A stretch of 64,000 nucleotides of DNA, taken from the NCBI RefSeq assembly GCF_014268785.2, contig NZ_JABWRD020000001.1:881001-945000 (forward strand), given 5' to 3'. The translations under genes and the position numbers were made by a program. This document shows positions 1-9,756 of the stretch, in pieces (position 1 is the first letter of the stretch; each line of letters opens with the position of its first letter). This DNA is from Pseudomonas shirazensis. GTDB lineage: Bacteria; Pseudomonadota; Gammaproteobacteria; Pseudomonadales; Pseudomonadaceae. The notes below the pieces were generated by a model. It saw nothing but the letters and a program-made list of their open reading frames with translations. It was not told the origin of the DNA and did no database searches.

Positions 1-63
1 AACGCAGTATGATCGCTCGACGCAGGGCAATTGATAAAGATTACATTGCCTGTGTCCTGGGAC

Positions 64-77
64 AGCGCTACCTTAGT
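64..77 (-). promoter_or_regulatory. Putative GntR operator upstream of gntR
   Basis: Read on the minus strand these 14 bases are ACTAAGGTAGCGCT. This matches every fixed position of the consensus I recall for Pseudomonas GntR, AC-N-AAG-N-TAGCGCT. The site lies 42 bp before the chosen gntR start, which fits autorepression relieved by gluconate. The match is seen directly; the consensus is from memory and binding is inferred. Confidence 0.7.
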
Positions 78-119
78 GGCCGTTCCCCACCCTTGGCAAG
101 TAGTAAAATTACAACACCC

Positions 120-1139
120 ATGTCACGCACCGGCTCCCGCACTACTGGTCGTCCCACCCTGGCAGAAGTTGCCAGGCTCTCCGGCGTTTCACCGATAACG
201 GCCTCGCGGGCGTTGCGCGGGGTCGCCACCGTTGCCCCTGAACTGGCCGAAAAAGTCCTCGCTGCGGCGGCCACCCTGGGTTACATCGCCAACCCGGCAG
301 CCCGCGCGCTGGCCTCGGCGCGCAGCCATTCGGTGGTGGTATTGATCCCATCGCTGTCCAACCAGCTGTTCATCGATACCCTCGAAGCGATCCACGCAGT
401 GATGCGTCCGCGCGGTCTCGAAGTGCTCATCGGCAACTATCACTACGACGTTGATGAAGAAGAGAACCTGATCCGCAACTACCTCGCCTATCAGCCCTGT
501 GGCGTACTGTTGACCGGCTTTGATCGCACCGAAGGTTCGCGCCATTTGCTGGCTGCCAGCCGAGTGCCCTGTGTGCACATGATGGAGCTGGGTGAGCAGG
601 CAGATGCGGTGTCTGTAGGGTTCTCTCAGCAGCAGGCAGGCTACGCTGCCGCCCGCCATTTGATCGAGCGGGGTCGACGGCGGCTGGCGTTCATTGCCGC
701 GCAGCTCGACCCGCGGGTAATGCAGCGCGCCGCAGGCTTTCGCCAGGCGTTGCTTGAGGCCGGATTGCAAGCGCCCGAACTGGAGCTGCTGGCCGCACAG
801 CCCTCGTCAATTGGTCTTGGCGGCGAACTGTTCAGCCGCTTGTTGGCACAGGCGCCAGAGGTCGACGGGGTGTTCTTCTGTAACGATGACCTTGCTCAGG
901 GCGCAGTCCTGCAGGCCCTGCGCCAAGGCATCGCAGTGCCGCAACGGGTGGCCATGGTCGGCTTCAACGACCTGCCAGGTTCTGCGCACATGGTGCCGCC
1001 GTTGACCTCGATCCGGACCCCGCGTGCTGCCGTTGGTCGGGCCGCGGCGCAAGCGCTGCTGGCGATGCTTGATGGCAAGCGGGTGAGCGCTACGCGTCAG
1101 GATCTGGGCTTTGAGCTGATGGTTCGGGAGAGTACCTGA
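120..1139 (+). CDS. gntR: LacI-family repressor of gluconate metabolism, GntR
   Basis: Cytoplasmic LacI-family repressor of 339 residues. Residues about 10-35 form the DNA-binding helix-turn-helix and hinge (LAEVARLSGVSPITASRAL). The rest is a periplasmic-binding-protein-like effector domain with the family features IPSLSNQLF and FFCNDDLAQGA, ending FELMVREST. Identity as GntR rather than the related 2-ketogluconate regulator PtxS rests on overall resemblance and on the operator match 42 bp upstream. I chose the ATG at 120 because the open frame continues upstream to position 9 but those extra 37 residues are not family-like. No clear Shine-Dalgarno sequence precedes it, so the start is uncertain. 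Its targets (gluconate kinase and permease) are not in the window. Confidence 0.82.
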   Translation: MSRTGSRTTGRPTLAEVARLSGVSPITASRALRGVATVAPELAEKVLAAAATLGYIANPAARALASARSHSVVVLIPSLSNQLFIDTLEAIHAVMRPRGLEVLIGNYHYDVDEEENLIRNYLAYQPCGVLLTGFDRTEGSRHLLAASRVPCVHMMELGEQADAVSVGFSQQQAGYAAARHLIERGRRRLAFIAAQLDPRVMQRAAGFRQALLEAGLQAPELELLAAQPSSIGLGGELFSRLLAQAPEVDGVFFCNDDLAQGAVLQALRQGIAVPQRVAMVGFNDLPGSAHMVPPLTSIRTPRAAVGRAAAQALLAMLDGKRVSATRQDLGFELMVREST

Positions 1140-1232
1140 AGCGGCTGATTGCAAGGTGATATCAGCGGCCTTGCGCCGTTTCGCCGGCGATCTATGCTGA
1201 GGGCACCCCGTCCACGCAAGGAGCCCGGCGTC

Positions 1233-2552
1233 ATGTTCGATTACCATCGCAAATCCGATATCGTCGAAATCCAGCGCTGTCATCAGGCCTTGGTGGGGAT
1301 GGAGGCCAGACTGGCCGCGATCAGTCGGTCGATGGCCATGATCGAGTTCACTGCCGACGGCACTATCATTGCCGCCAACGATAAATTCTGCCAGGCATTG
1401 GGCTATAGCGCCCAGGAGATCGCGGGCAAGCATCATCGCCTGTTCTGCGATCCGGAGTACGCCAAAAGCCCGGCTTACCAGCAATTGTGGCAAGCGCTGG
1501 GCAGAGGCGAGGCCATCAGCGGTACCTTCGAGCGCGTCGACAAGGCTGGCCGCGAGGTCTGGCTGCAAGCCAGTTACATGCCCGTGCTGGATGAGCAACA
1601 GCGCGTCACCAGTGTGATCAAGGTCGCCTCTGACATCACTCAGCGGATCCACGGCGAGCACGAAAGCGAAGCCCTGCTGCAGGCGATCAGCCGATCCATG
1701 GCAGTGATCGAATTCACACCACAGGGGAGGGTGCTGACTGCCAATGCCAACTTCTTGCAAACCATGGGCTACCGGCTCGAAGAAGTGGTGGGCCGTCATC
1801 ATGGACTGTTTTGCCTCGCCCATGAGCGAGAGTCGGCCGAATACCGCGAGTTCTGGGCCTCACTTAACCGCGGTGAGTACCATTCGCACCGTTTCGAGCG
1901 AATCAACAAGCAAGGGCAGATTGTCTATCTGGAAGCTTCATACAACCCGATCTTCGATAACAAGGGCCGGTTGGTCAAAGTGGTCAAGTTCGCCAGCGAC
2001 ATCACCGCCCAAGTCAGCACTCAGCAAAGCGCTGCCGATGCCGCCCACGCCAGCTCCGTGCAGACTGACGCCTGCGCGCGTAAAGGCAGCGAGGTGGTGC
2101 AGCAGACCGTACAGGTGATCGAACAAATCTCTCAAGAGCTGAGCGACGCTGCGCGGACCATCGACGCTGTCAGCAAGCAGTCGGAGATCATCGGCCAGAT
2201 TGTATTGACCATTCGCGGCATTGCCGACCAGACCAACCTGCTGGCACTCAACGCCGCAATCGAGGCGGCGCGCGCCGGTGAGCATGGCCGTGGTTTCGCT
2301 GTGGTAGCCGATGAAGTACGTAATCTCGCTGCACGCACCAGCAAGGCCACCCTGGAGATCGTCGATGTGGTCAGGCAGAACCATGACTTGTCACTGACTG
2401 CGGTCGCCAGCATGCAATCGAGCTTGTCGCACACAGGGCGCGGCGTGCAGTTGGTCAACGAGGCGGGCACGGTCATTCTGGAGATTCAGCAAGGCTCACG
2501 GCACGTTGTCGATGCAATCGGTCAGATCAGTTCGACGCTGCAATTGCATTGA
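1233..2552 (+). CDS. bdlA: BdlA-like soluble chemoreceptor with two PAS domains
   Basis: Soluble methyl-accepting chemotaxis-type transducer of 439 residues with no membrane segment. Two PAS domains with PAC-like ends (about residues 33-140 and 155-262, each closing near KVASDIT or KFASDIT) are followed by an MCP signalling domain. Its hairpin tip, with [16 protein letters not shown] and [13 protein letters not shown], sits at about 329-372. The architecture, length and short C-terminus match P. aeruginosa BdlA, which controls biofilm dispersal and c-di-GMP turnover. The ATG at 1233 follows an AAGGAG ribosome site. The 3' end overlaps the oppositely oriented sensor kinase gene by 26 bp, so the two are convergent. 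Confidence 0.8.
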   Translation: MFDYHRKSDIVEIQRCHQALVGMEARLAAISRSMAMIEFTADGTIIAANDKFCQALGYSAQEIAGKHHRLFCDPEYAKSPAYQQLWQALGRGEAISGTFERVDKAGREVWLQASYMPVLDEQQRVTSVIKVASDITQRIHGEHESEALLQAISRSMAVIEFTPQGRVLTANANFLQTMGYRLEEVVGRHHGLFCLAHERESAEYREFWASLNRGEYHSHRFERINKQGQIVYLEASYNPIFDNKGRLVKVVKFASDITAQVSTQQSAADAAHASSVQTDACARKGSEVVQQTVQVIEQISQELSDAARTIDAVSKQSEIIGQIVLTIRGIADQTNLLALNAAIEAARAGEHGRGFAVVADEVRNLAARTSKATLEIVDVVRQNHDLSLTAVASMQSSLSHTGRGVQLVNEAGTVILEIQQGSRHVVDAIGQISSTLQLH

Positions 2553-5500
2553 GCCCAGCGCGCAGTTCACCTTGCAGGGTGTGCAGGCTTGCCTGCAATT
2601 GCTGGCGGGCGGCTGCGCTGGGTTGGTCCGAGGCCAAGACCTGCTCAAGTGTCTCGCAGTCGCGCACGACCCCGCGCACCTTGAGCATTTTCGCGCCGCC
2701 CTTGATGCGATGCGCAAGGTCGCGTAGCGCAGCGCTCGGCGGGTTTGCTCCCAATGCGTGCAGGGCGGCCAGGTCTTCAGCGGCAGTGCGTGCCAGTTGC
2801 TCGAGCAGACGTCTGATCAGTTGCTCGTCACCTTGGGTCAAATTACGCAACTGATCGATGTCGAATCCGCTTGGGCGCGGAGTCGGCGGATTCAATGCGT
2901 AGCGCGGCAAGTGCGCCTTGAGGGTATGCAGCCCGATCGGTTTGAACAGACAGTCGTTCATGCCGCTGTCCAGACAGCGGACGCGCTCCTCGGCCTGCGC
3001 GTTGGCAGTGACGCCAATGATGGTGCAGGCAGGCTGGCCACTTGCGCGTTCCAGCGCACGAATGCTGCGGCTGAGCTCATGACCATCCATGACCGGCATG
3101 CTGCAGTCGGTGATAACCAGATCGAACTCGCCCGCTTGCCAGCTGGTCAGGGCCAGTTGGCCGTTTTCAGCCAACGTCACCTGATGACCGAGGCTGTTCA
3201 GTTGTTTGTCGAGCAACAGCAGGTTGGCCGGGTAGTCGTCGACTACCAGAATGCGCAGAGGTTGACCGGGTTGCTGCTGGGTGGCCTCGCTCGTCTGCGG
3301 CTGCGATGCAGGCGTTGCGCTGGGCAGCGCCAGGCTGACCTCGACGCGTGTGCCAAGGCCCTCGACGCTTTGCAGCTGCAGCGTGCCGCCCATCAGTTGG
3401 GCCAGGCTGCGACTGATCACCAGACCCAGCCCTGCACCTTGCTGGGCGCGTGGGCCGTCGACCTGGGCAAAGCTGTTGAACAGGCGCGCCTGGTTGACGG
3501 GGTTGATACCCACGCCACTGTCTTGCACGCATAAGGTCAGTTGCAGCAGCTCTGCCGAGGCCGGCGCGCAGGTGAGGCTGACGAGGATCTCGCCGCGGTC
3601 GGTGAACTTGATCGCATTGCTCAGAAGATTGGCCAGGACCTGCTTGAAACGCAGCGGATCGACCAGCACCCAGAGTGGCTGCTCAGGCAGCTCGCTGCGC
3701 AGTTGCAGGCGTTTGATCCGGGCATTGCCGTCAAATACGCGCAAACTGGCACGGACCAGTTCGATCAGATCGGTCGGCACCGGGGTCAGGGTCATGTGGC
3801 CAGCTTCGATGCGCGAGATGTCGAGGATGTCGCCAATCAGCTCAAGCAGACCAATTGCCGAATCGTGGGCAGTCTGCAAGGTCAGTGGGTCGCTGCGAGT
3901 GCCATCTTCCAGGGCCAGCTCCAGCAAGCCGATAACCGCGTTCATCGGCGTGCGAATCTCGTGGCTCATGGTGGCCAGGAAGGTGCTTTTAGCCTGACTG
4001 GCCTGCTCGGCAGCGTCCTTGGCCTGGCGTAGCTGCTCAAGCAGGCCCCGACTGAGGAGCAGTTGCGCCTGCAACGCCCGTTGGGCCTCGGTGCGCTGCT
4101 GGATCAGCTTGCGCAGGTAGGTGTTCCAGAACACGACACCGGCCAGCAGCACGCCGCCGAGAACCAGCACCTGCAGGGCCAGGCTGCGATAATTGCGCCA
4201 CGGGCTGTCACTGACCAGGGTGGTGTTGCGCCATCGGTTGACCAGTTGATCCAATTCGTCGGGCGGTATGCTCAGCAGCGCCTTGTCGACAATCGCATGC
4301 AGCTCCGGCTGATTGGCAGCCATGGCGAAGGCAGCCATCGCCGGTTCCTCGCCGAACAAGGCGGCAATGCGCAGGCGATTCTTGAACACATGATCTATGT
4401 AATAGCGCGCATTGATATGGCTGCTCAAGGCGACTTCTGCTTCACCGTTGGCCACCGCTTCCATCAGCCCCAGTGGTGAATCGACTTCCACCAGCTTGGC
4501 CTGTGGATGTTGGCGCTGCACCAGTGCACCCAGCGGAGAGCCACGTACTACTGCGATCCGGCGGTTGTCGATCAATGCCGCCGGAGTGCTGCCGGGGTTG
4601 CCGGCGCGGGTGACCAGCACCCGCGGACTGACCAGGTAGGGGCGAGTGAAGCGCAAGCGTGCCGCGCGCTCGCTGCCGTAACCGATCGCGCCGATCATTT
4701 GCGCCTCGCCCCGCAGCAGTTGATCAACCATCTCCTGGACGGCTTCCACTTCGCTGATCTGAAAATCCAGCCCGGTGCGCAAGCTGATCTGCTTGAGCAG
4801 ATCGAGGGCGACCCCACTGGGGCGTTGCTCGGCGTCGTTGAAGGTCAGCGGCGCCAGGGACGGCGTGACCAGCACCCGGACGCTGCGGTTATGTTCGATC
4901 CATTGTTGTTCCGCAGGGGTCAGCGGGGTGTTCAGGCGCTGGAGCAGGAGGCTGGTATTGCCGCTGCTCCAGCGACGCAGAATGTTCAGCCGCTCGCTGT
5001 CGCTGATGCGGCTCAGGGCCTGGTTGAGCAACCTGAGCAGGCGCGAGTTGTCGCGGCGTGTCGCGAAGGCGAACGAGCCGCCGGGCAGCGCCGAGAAATG
5101 GTCGATGCGCACCTGGCCTTGGTAGCTCTTGCCGATCAGGTAGTCGGTGCTGATTGCGTCGCCCAGGTAGACGTCGGCGTCGCCCATGGCGACCGCAGAC
5201 AAGCCGCTCAAGGTCGAGCGATAAAGTTGCAGCTGTGCCTGCGGATACTGGGCCTTGACCGTACTGGCCGGCAGGTAATGGTCGACCATCGCCAGCCGCA
5301 GCCCAGCCAGGTCATCGCCGTGGCGCAGGGTCTGGACCTGTCGAGCGACGATCACCGGCAGGTCGTCTGCATATGCCTGGCTCAAGGTAAGCTCGGCATT
5401 GCTGGCTTCGGTTGCGTTGGAACTGCCCAGCAGATCGATTTGCCCGTCCTGCAAGGCTTTGATGGCCTGTTCGCGGCTGTCAAAGCGCTGCACTTGAACG

Positions 5501-5784
5501 GCTATGCCCAACTGCTCGCCGATCAAACCGGCATAGTCAGCATTGAGCCCTTCATGATCGGCTGGGGTGATATTGATTTCAAAAGGCAGGTAATCCGGCC
5601 CTGAGCTGCCGAGTACCAGCACCTTGTGCTGGTCCAGCCACTCGCGGTCATCGTCGGCAAGGTCCAGTGGAGCAGCAGCGCTGCTCGAGCGTGCCAGCAA
5701 CTGCCGTGGCTGACTGTCAGCGAGCACGGCCGCAGACACGCCGCTAAGGCTGATCAGGAGTAGCAGTGTGCGCAGGCCGGTCAT
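2527..5784 (-). CDS. EvgS/BvgS-like unorthodox hybrid sensor histidine kinase
   Basis: Inner-membrane phosphorelay sensor of 1085 residues. In order it has a signal peptide (1-22), two periplasmic solute-binding (SBP_bac_3-like) domains at about 55-275 and 285-520, one membrane segment near 535-557, a HisKA domain with the H-box SHEIRTPMN (His608), a HATPase domain (N-box LLSNAIKF), a receiver with Asp893 in [12 protein letters not shown], and a C-terminal Hpt domain with His1025 in AHRIKGG. No PAS domain is evident between the membrane segment and HisKA, so the layout is closer to EvgS than to BvgS. It starts 11 bp after the stop of the response regulator gene, so the two are almost certainly co-transcribed. 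The ligand is unknown. Confidence 0.9.
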   Translation of the reverse strand: MTGLRTLLLLISLSGVSAAVLADSQPRQLLARSSSAAAPLDLADDDREWLDQHKVLVLGSSGPDYLPFEINITPADHEGLNADYAGLIGEQLGIAVQVQRFDSREQAIKALQDGQIDLLGSSNATEASNAELTLSQAYADDLPVIVARQVQTLRHGDDLAGLRLAMVDHYLPASTVKAQYPQAQLQLYRSTLSGLSAVAMGDADVYLGDAISTDYLIGKSYQGQVRIDHFSALPGGSFAFATRRDNSRLLRLLNQALSRISDSERLNILRRWSSGNTSLLLQRLNTPLTPAEQQWIEHNRSVRVLVTPSLAPLTFNDAEQRPSGVALDLLKQISLRTGLDFQISEVEAVQEMVDQLLRGEAQMIGAIGYGSERAARLRFTRPYLVSPRVLVTRAGNPGSTPAALIDNRRIAVVRGSPLGALVQRQHPQAKLVEVDSPLGLMEAVANGEAEVALSSHINARYYIDHVFKNRLRIAALFGEEPAMAAFAMAANQPELHAIVDKALLSIPPDELDQLVNRWRNTTLVSDSPWRNYRSLALQVLVLGGVLLAGVVFWNTYLRKLIQQRTEAQRALQAQLLLSRGLLEQLRQAKDAAEQASQAKSTFLATMSHEIRTPMNAVIGLLELALEDGTRSDPLTLQTAHDSAIGLLELIGDILDISRIEAGHMTLTPVPTDLIELVRASLRVFDGNARIKRLQLRSELPEQPLWVLVDPLRFKQVLANLLSNAIKFTDRGEILVSLTCAPASAELLQLTLCVQDSGVGINPVNQARLFNSFAQVDGPRAQQGAGLGLVISRSLAQLMGGTLQLQSVEGLGTRVEVSLALPSATPASQPQTSEATQQQPGQPLRILVVDDYPANLLLLDKQLNSLGHQVTLAENGQLALTSWQAGEFDLVITDCSMPVMDGHELSRSIRALERASGQPACTIIGVTANAQAEERVRCLDSGMNDCLFKPIGLHTLKAHLPRYALNPPTPRPSGFDIDQLRNLTQGDEQLIRRLLEQLARTAAEDLAALHALGANPPSAALRDLAHRIKGGAKMLKVRGVVRDCETLEQVLASDQPSAAARQQLQASLHTLQGELRAGLNAIAASN

Positions 5785-5795
5785 GACGTAAAGCT

Positions 5796-6410
5796 TCAGT
5801 TGACGTTGTTGCGCTTGGCCAGATCGACCATTTCCACCAGCGACTCCGACTTGAGCTTCTCCATGATGCGTCCGCGGTAGGTGCTGATGGTCTTGGCGCT
5901 AAGGTTCATGGACTCGCCAATGGCCTTGTTGTTTTCGCCCCGAGCCAGCCTGCGCAGTACCTCCATTTCACGGTTGGACAAGCTGTCCAGTCGGGCGCTT
6001 TCAGACTCCAGCGAATTGCTGTTGACCGACATTTGCGGAAAGGTCGAGTAGCCCTTGATCAGTGCCTTGAGGGCGAATACCACCGACTCGATGTCTTCAT
6101 TCTTGTTGACGAAAGCGCCAATCCCGGCGTCCAGGCAGCGCCTGACGTAGAGGTCGGCAGGCTGCCCGGTCAGGGCCATGATCTTGGGTGGTGGGTCCAG
6201 CAGCTGCAGGCGCTTGATCACCTCCATGCCGTCGAGTTCGGGTAGGCCGATGTCAACGATCACTACCTGGGGTGAGAGTTTGCGGGCCAGTTCCACGGCT
6301 TCCTTACCGTCTTCGGCGGTGCCAATGACTCGAAAACGTTCGCGCTCAAGCAGCATGCGTACAGCCGTTAGAACGATTGGGTGGTCATCGACCAGCAGCA
6401 CGGTAGTCAT
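5796..6410 (-). CDS. LuxR/NarL-type response regulator (EvgA/BvgA-like)
   Basis: Cytoplasmic two-component regulator of 204 residues. The N-terminal receiver contains the acidic pair DDHP, the phospho-acceptor Asp in [12 protein letters not shown] and a conserved Lys near NKNED. The C-terminal LuxR helix-turn-helix has [22 protein letters not shown]. It is the first gene of a two-gene operon with the hybrid kinase just downstream, and so is its probable phosphorylation target. The start is preceded by CAGGAG. Its regulon cannot be read from the sequence; proximity to bdlA suggests but does not prove a role in biofilm or surface behaviour. Confidence 0.88.
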   Translation of the reverse strand: MTTVLLVDDHPIVLTAVRMLLERERFRVIGTAEDGKEAVELARKLSPQVVIVDIGLPELDGMEVIKRLQLLDPPPKIMALTGQPADLYVRRCLDAGIGAFVNKNEDIESVVFALKALIKGYSTFPQMSVNSNSLESESARLDSLSNREMEVLRRLARGENNKAIGESMNLSAKTISTYRGRIMEKLKSESLVEMVDLAKRNNVN

Positions 6411-6606
6411 TGCTAGCTCCTGTGGTGAAGAGGGTCCGTTGCCTGAATCACACAGGAACGTAGCTGAGGGTTGATCCGCAAACCTCAGGCAGCGCGCAAG
6501 ATACGTCGATTCTCAGTCCATGGTAATGCCGAGTATAGGCGTGATGAACAAACCAGGTGATTCTGAGGAAAATTCCTACAAAAAAATACGGTAACAATCC
6601 GGATGT

Positions 6607-6626
6607 GGCAGGCCTTCCGGCCTGCC
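6607..6626 (-). terminator. Possible hairpin terminator after the DUF1272 gene
   Basis: A perfect 8-bp stem (GGCAGGCC / GGCCTGCC, 4-nt loop) starts 12 bp past the stop of the small gene at 6638. No U-run follows directly on the minus strand (a T-run lies about 20 bases further on), so terminator function is uncertain. Confidence 0.35.
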
Positions 6627-6637
6627 GGCGGTAGGAA

Positions 6638-6880
6638 TCAGGGGCAGGGCGCGTGGTCTTTGATGACGCGCTTAGTGGAGGCGGGGTTGTTGCTCAGTGC
6701 GTTACCAACGCGGGTCGGCCGGCTTTGCAGCTGACCAGCGCAGTTCGGGCAGCGTCCGTGCAGACGTTGTTCGGCACAGCTACGGCAATACGTGCATTCG
6801 AACGAGCAGATCATTGCATCCGGGCTGTCGCCGGGCAGTTCGACGGCGCAGCATTCACAGTTGGGGCGTAGTTCCAGCAT
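6638..6880 (-). CDS. DUF1272-family Cys-rich protein, probable zinc binder
   Basis: Small soluble protein of 80 residues that I recognise as the DUF1272 family. The first 50 residues carry the family cysteine pattern (CECC, then CSFECTYCRSC and CPNC), which is arranged like a zinc ribbon or RING-like fold. The C-terminal tail is polar and looks disordered. The function of the family is unknown to me. It stands alone between the two-component genes and cobM, about 60 bp from the latter and on the same strand, so low-level read-through from the cob arm is possible only in the opposite order (cob genes lie upstream of it). Confidence 0.78.
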   Translation of the reverse strand: MLELRPNCECCAVELPGDSPDAMICSFECTYCRSCAEQRLHGRCPNCAGQLQSRPTRVGNALSNNPASTKRVIKDHAPCP

Positions 6881-6941
6881 GGGCGTGGTTCCGATAGCAA
6901 CAAGGTTGGTCGAGTCTGCTCTGCGCTGGCGGCGCTGGCAA

Positions 6942-7697
6942 TCAGCCGTTGCCGGGGCGATACAGGTGAGCGTGGCCGGCGCGATACAGGGCTGATTCGG
7001 CGAACGGTGTATCCCCCAGGACGTGACCGACCAGGATCAGCGCGGTTCGCCGAAAATCCCGTGTACTGATCAGTTCGACGATGTCCGCCAGCGTGCCTCT
7101 GACCCAGTCCTGATCAGGCCAGGTGGCGCGATGGATGACCGCAACCGGGCAGTCAGCACCGTAATGTGGCAGCAGCTCTGCAACGATCCGTGGCAGGTGC
7201 TTGACGCCGAGGTGAATCGCCAGGGTGCTGCCATGCCGGGCCAAATCGCCGAGTTGTTCGCCGGCGGGCATCGGCGAGCTGTCGCCGTAACGGGTGAGGA
7301 TGACCGTTTGGGCGATGCCCGGCAGGGTCAGTTCACAACCCAGCAGTGCGGCGCTGGCCGCCGTTGCCGTTACCCCAGGGATGATCTGGTAGTCGATGCC
7401 CCGCTCGCGCAAGTGACGGATCTGCTCGCCGATGGCGCCATACAGGCTCGGGTCACCGCTGTGCACCCGCGCCACATCGTGGCCTAGCGCATGCGCGCTG
7501 TGCATGGCGTCTATGATCTGCTCGAGGTGCAGTTCGGCGCTGTTGATGACCGTTTCGGCGCTGTGACCCTCGAGCACTGCGGCGGGGACCAGCGAGCCCG
7601 CGTAGATGATCACCGGGCAGTGCCGGATCAGGCGCTGGCCTTTGACCGTGATCAGTTCCGGATCGCCCGGGCCGGCGCCGATGAAGTAGACCGTCAT
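6942..7697 (-). CDS. cobM: Precorrin-4 C11-methyltransferase CobM
   Basis: Tetrapyrrole methylase of 251 residues that methylates C-11 of precorrin-4 using S-adenosylmethionine in aerobic cobalamin synthesis. The start shows the family signature (YFIGAGPGDPELITVKG), and later motifs include VHSGDPSLYGA and the PGVTA segment before the second domain. I chose the ATG at 7697 because the family signature follows immediately; an in-frame ATG five codons upstream is less likely. It is the last gene of the leftward arm cbtB-cbtA-cobE-cobM, 30 bp after cobE, and should be controlled by the riboswitch ahead of cbtB. Confidence 0.92.
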   Translation of the reverse strand: MTVYFIGAGPGDPELITVKGQRLIRHCPVIIYAGSLVPAAVLEGHSAETVINSAELHLEQIIDAMHSAHALGHDVARVHSGDPSLYGAIGEQIRHLRERGIDYQIIPGVTATAASAALLGCELTLPGIAQTVILTRYGDSSPMPAGEQLGDLARHGSTLAIHLGVKHLPRIVAELLPHYGADCPVAVIHRATWPDQDWVRGTLADIVELISTRDFRRTALILVGHVLGDTPFAESALYRAGHAHLYRPGNG

Positions 7698-7727
7698 GGC
7701 AAATCCTTGCAAATAAGATGGAGGCGA

Positions 7728-8132
7728 TTATCCAGCACTGGCGAGGGCGAGGGTAGCGCCCGCCAACGTTTGCCGGGTGAGCACCAGCCGCGCGCTGCCG
7801 TGAGCATGCGCGGCAAAGGCCAGGGCGGTGCTTTCGGCTACGCCCCAGCAGCCGCTGTGGGCGAAGGCTGTAGCGGAGTGCTGGCTGAGCTGGGGGGCAA
7901 AACGCTGCAACTGCTCTGCGGGAAAAAACTCCAGCGCCAGTTGCAGGCGATCGGCCAGTTGATGCAGGCCAGCCTCGCTGACTTTCAGCTCGATACTGGC
8001 GATGCCCTGCACTGCATGCAGGGTTAAGCCAAGGCTGGCAAGACTCTGTAGCAGCAGCGCCTCAAGCAGGTCGGCGGGGCAGCCCTTGCGGCAGCCAACG
8101 CCGACATACACGGCGGGTCGCGGCTCAGACAT
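7728..8132 (-). CDS. cobE: Cobalamin biosynthesis protein CobE (CbiG C-terminal domain family)
   Basis: Protein of 134 residues matching CobE, a small family homologous to the C-terminal domain of CbiG. The pattern starts with YVGVGCRKGCP and continues with an alternating helix/strand fold containing GIASIELK and FFPAEQL. In the aerobic pathway CobE is required for cobalamin synthesis but its precise step is not settled. The start at 8132 shares one base with the cbtA stop (TGATG), which indicates translational coupling. An upstream in-frame start exists inside cbtA but would add non-family sequence. Confidence 0.85.
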   Translation of the reverse strand: MSEPRPAVYVGVGCRKGCPADLLEALLLQSLASLGLTLHAVQGIASIELKVSEAGLHQLADRLQLALEFFPAEQLQRFAPQLSQHSATAFAHSGCWGVAESTALAFAAHAHGSARLVLTRQTLAGATLALASAG

Positions 8133-8821
8133 CAAGCCTGCCGCGAACGGCGGAACAACCACGCACTGAGCAAGCCCAAGGCAATCCAGAAGGCGGCATT
8201 GGTCAGCCACGAGGCGATTTTGAACTGGGTTGCCAGGGCCTCAGGCGCAAGACTTTCATGCACGCTCGGCTGCGGCGCGCCGATCACGTGTGGCAGCGCC
8301 AACAGCAGTACGCCGACTACCTTCAGCAGCCAATGCTGGGCAAACACAATCAGGCCCAGGCCGACCGCAGTTGCGGCCGCAGTGCCGATCCACCAGGTCT
8401 GACGTTGGCCAAGGTTGGCTGCCGCCGTGCCCGGCAGCTCGGCCGGCAAGCCCAGGGTTGGCGCCAGGCAGAACACGGCAAAACCGGCCAGGCCCCACAG
8501 CGCTCCGGTGGCGACCCGGTTGGGTTCGCGCAGGCTGTACAGCGCTGCCAGCATCAGGGCAAAGCCGACCGCAACCACCAGGTTGCCGCCGGTGGTGGCC
8601 AGCACGCGCTGCCAGCCGTCTTCAGGCGCCCAGGCTTCGGCGCTGTGCTCGTGGGCAGCAACGGCGCTGTCATCATGCTCGTGCTGGCCAGCCGGCGCTG
8701 GGCTCTCGAAGGTTTCCGCTTCGAGGATCAACGGGCTGATCCAGAAGCTTTGCAGCAGGGTCAGCAGCAGGGCGGCGAGCAGGCCGCTGAACCCTGCAGT
8801 ACGGGCAATGCGCGTGATCAT
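8132..8821 (-). CDS. cbtA: CbtA, predicted cobalt transporter membrane subunit
   Basis: Inner-membrane protein of 229 residues with about five hydrophobic segments (near residues 8-28, 78-98, 105-125, 145-185 and 200-222). It matches CbtA, predicted to import cobalt together with CbtB. After the first segment a loop holds a His/Asp/Glu-rich stretch (GQHEHDDSAVAAHEHSAE, about 45-62) that could bind metal. The gene lies 10 bp after cbtB and overlaps cobE by one base. Regulation by the upstream cobalamin riboswitch fits cobalt uptake being shut off when B12 is plentiful. Confidence 0.88.
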   Translation of the reverse strand: MITRIARTAGFSGLLAALLLTLLQSFWISPLILEAETFESPAPAGQHEHDDSAVAAHEHSAEAWAPEDGWQRVLATTGGNLVVAVGFALMLAALYSLREPNRVATGALWGLAGFAVFCLAPTLGLPAELPGTAAANLGQRQTWWIGTAAATAVGLGLIVFAQHWLLKVVGVLLLALPHVIGAPQPSVHESLAPEALATQFKIASWLTNAAFWIALGLLSAWLFRRSRQA

Positions 8822-8831
8822 GCGAGTCTAC

Positions 8832-9017
8832 TCAGTGGCAGGGGAAGGCAGCGCTGTGGCGCGTATCGTGGGCTGCGTTGTGCACTGCCTCGATGTGCGA
8901 GAAACCGGCGAAGTACACCAGGCACATGCCAACCAGGCTGGCGCCGACGGCGATGACCAGGCGTTGACTGAGGCTGACGGGGGTGGCGATGCTGTGTTTG
9001 GCGCTGGTGATGGGCAT
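8832..9017 (-). CDS. cbtB: CbtB, predicted cobalt transporter small subunit
   Basis: Very short membrane protein of 61 residues with one hydrophobic segment (VIAVGASLVGMCLVYFAGF, about 21-39). It ends in a His-containing tail with HNAAHD and a terminal CH, the hallmark of CbtB. It pairs with CbtA encoded 10 bp downstream. The ATG at 9017 has an AGAGGA ribosome site. It is the first gene after the leftward cobalamin riboswitch, separated by about 110 bases that could hold the expression platform. Confidence 0.9.
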   Translation of the reverse strand: MPITSAKHSIATPVSLSQRLVIAVGASLVGMCLVYFAGFSHIEAVHNAAHDTRHSAAFPCH

Positions 9018-9127
9018 GACGCAATCCTCTGCTTGTTATAGGCAGGGGGCAGGCGCACCGGCCCCGGGCGCGGATGGCCCAGGGCAATGCGACAGCGCCC
9101 GCCCACCGCGGGGTGTTGATATTCGAC

Positions 9128-9335
9128 TACGCAGGCCGGTCTCCGGGCTCACGAGGAGGAGCAGGGCTCCTTGAAAAGCGTCACCTTCCCATGCCCTACA
9201 GCCTGGCACAGTGGTCAAGACACTTCGCTCGCTTACCGTTGCGGGGGCAGCACCGGAGTAGTCGGGCTCTCTATTGAGGCCAGCGACGCACCGGTTTCCC
9301 GTTTCACCCCATAGGGGGCACCTGAACGCAAGGCG
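9128..9335 (-). promoter_or_regulatory. Cobalamin riboswitch controlling cbtB-cbtA-cobE-cobM
   Basis: On the minus strand this stretch has the ordered conserved elements of a cobalamin riboswitch. These are an AGGTGCCCC start (about 9324), GGGAAACCGGTG (about 9289-9300), the core GTGCTGCCCCCGCAACGGTAAGC near 9233-9253 (shown by its TGCCCCCGCAACGG portion) and the B12-box-like AGCCCGGAGACCGGCC at 9134-9149. It ends about 110 bases before cbtB. It should repress the arm when adenosylcobalamin is abundant. Confidence 0.92.
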
Positions 9336-9462
9336 CTAGCAAACCATGCCGCAGCGGCGCGCTGCAAGTGACAAGTTGCACGCCAGTGTGCATTCAGCCG
9401 CCTATATAAGGCAGATGACAGCCCCTAAAGCCGCTTGCAGCTTGCCGCCGGGGTGCGTAGCC

Positions 9463-9645
9463 TTGTCTGCTTCGAGGTTCTCCGGCGTGGCCGGAGCTAA
9501 GACGGGAACGCGGTCAAGCCGCGGCTGCCCCCGCAACTGTAAGCACTGATCAGGATCGACACAGCCACTGCGCCTTGCGCGGGAAGGCGTCATCCAACCG
9601 GCCCGGCGCCGGTGCGGTGCAAGCCAGGAGACCTGCCTCGAGACG
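9463..9645 (+). promoter_or_regulatory. Cobalamin riboswitch controlling cobW-cobN-chlI-chlD
   Basis: On the plus strand the conserved blocks are GAGGTTCTCCGG, GACGGGAACGCGGT, the core GCTGCCCCCGCAACTGTAAGC (partly shown here as TGCCCCCGCAACTGTAAGC) and the exact B12 box AGCCAGGAGACCTGCC at 9622-9637. It lies about 110 bases before cobW. Together with the minus-strand element it forms a back-to-back riboswitch pair in a 740-bp intergenic region. Confidence 0.93.
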
Positions 9646-9756
9646 ACTTCGACTTTAATCCGGGCGGGGTGATCCGGAGGCGAACAAGCCCGGCTGTGAC
9701 AGCCTGCGGCGCTCGTCCTGCATGCCCGCGCCATTCTGCCAAGGGCACACGCATCC

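Noticed and set aside
807..1823. A 338-codon open frame on the minus strand
   Set aside because: It crosses the 3' end of gntR and the 5' half of bdlA on the opposite strand and shows no family motif.
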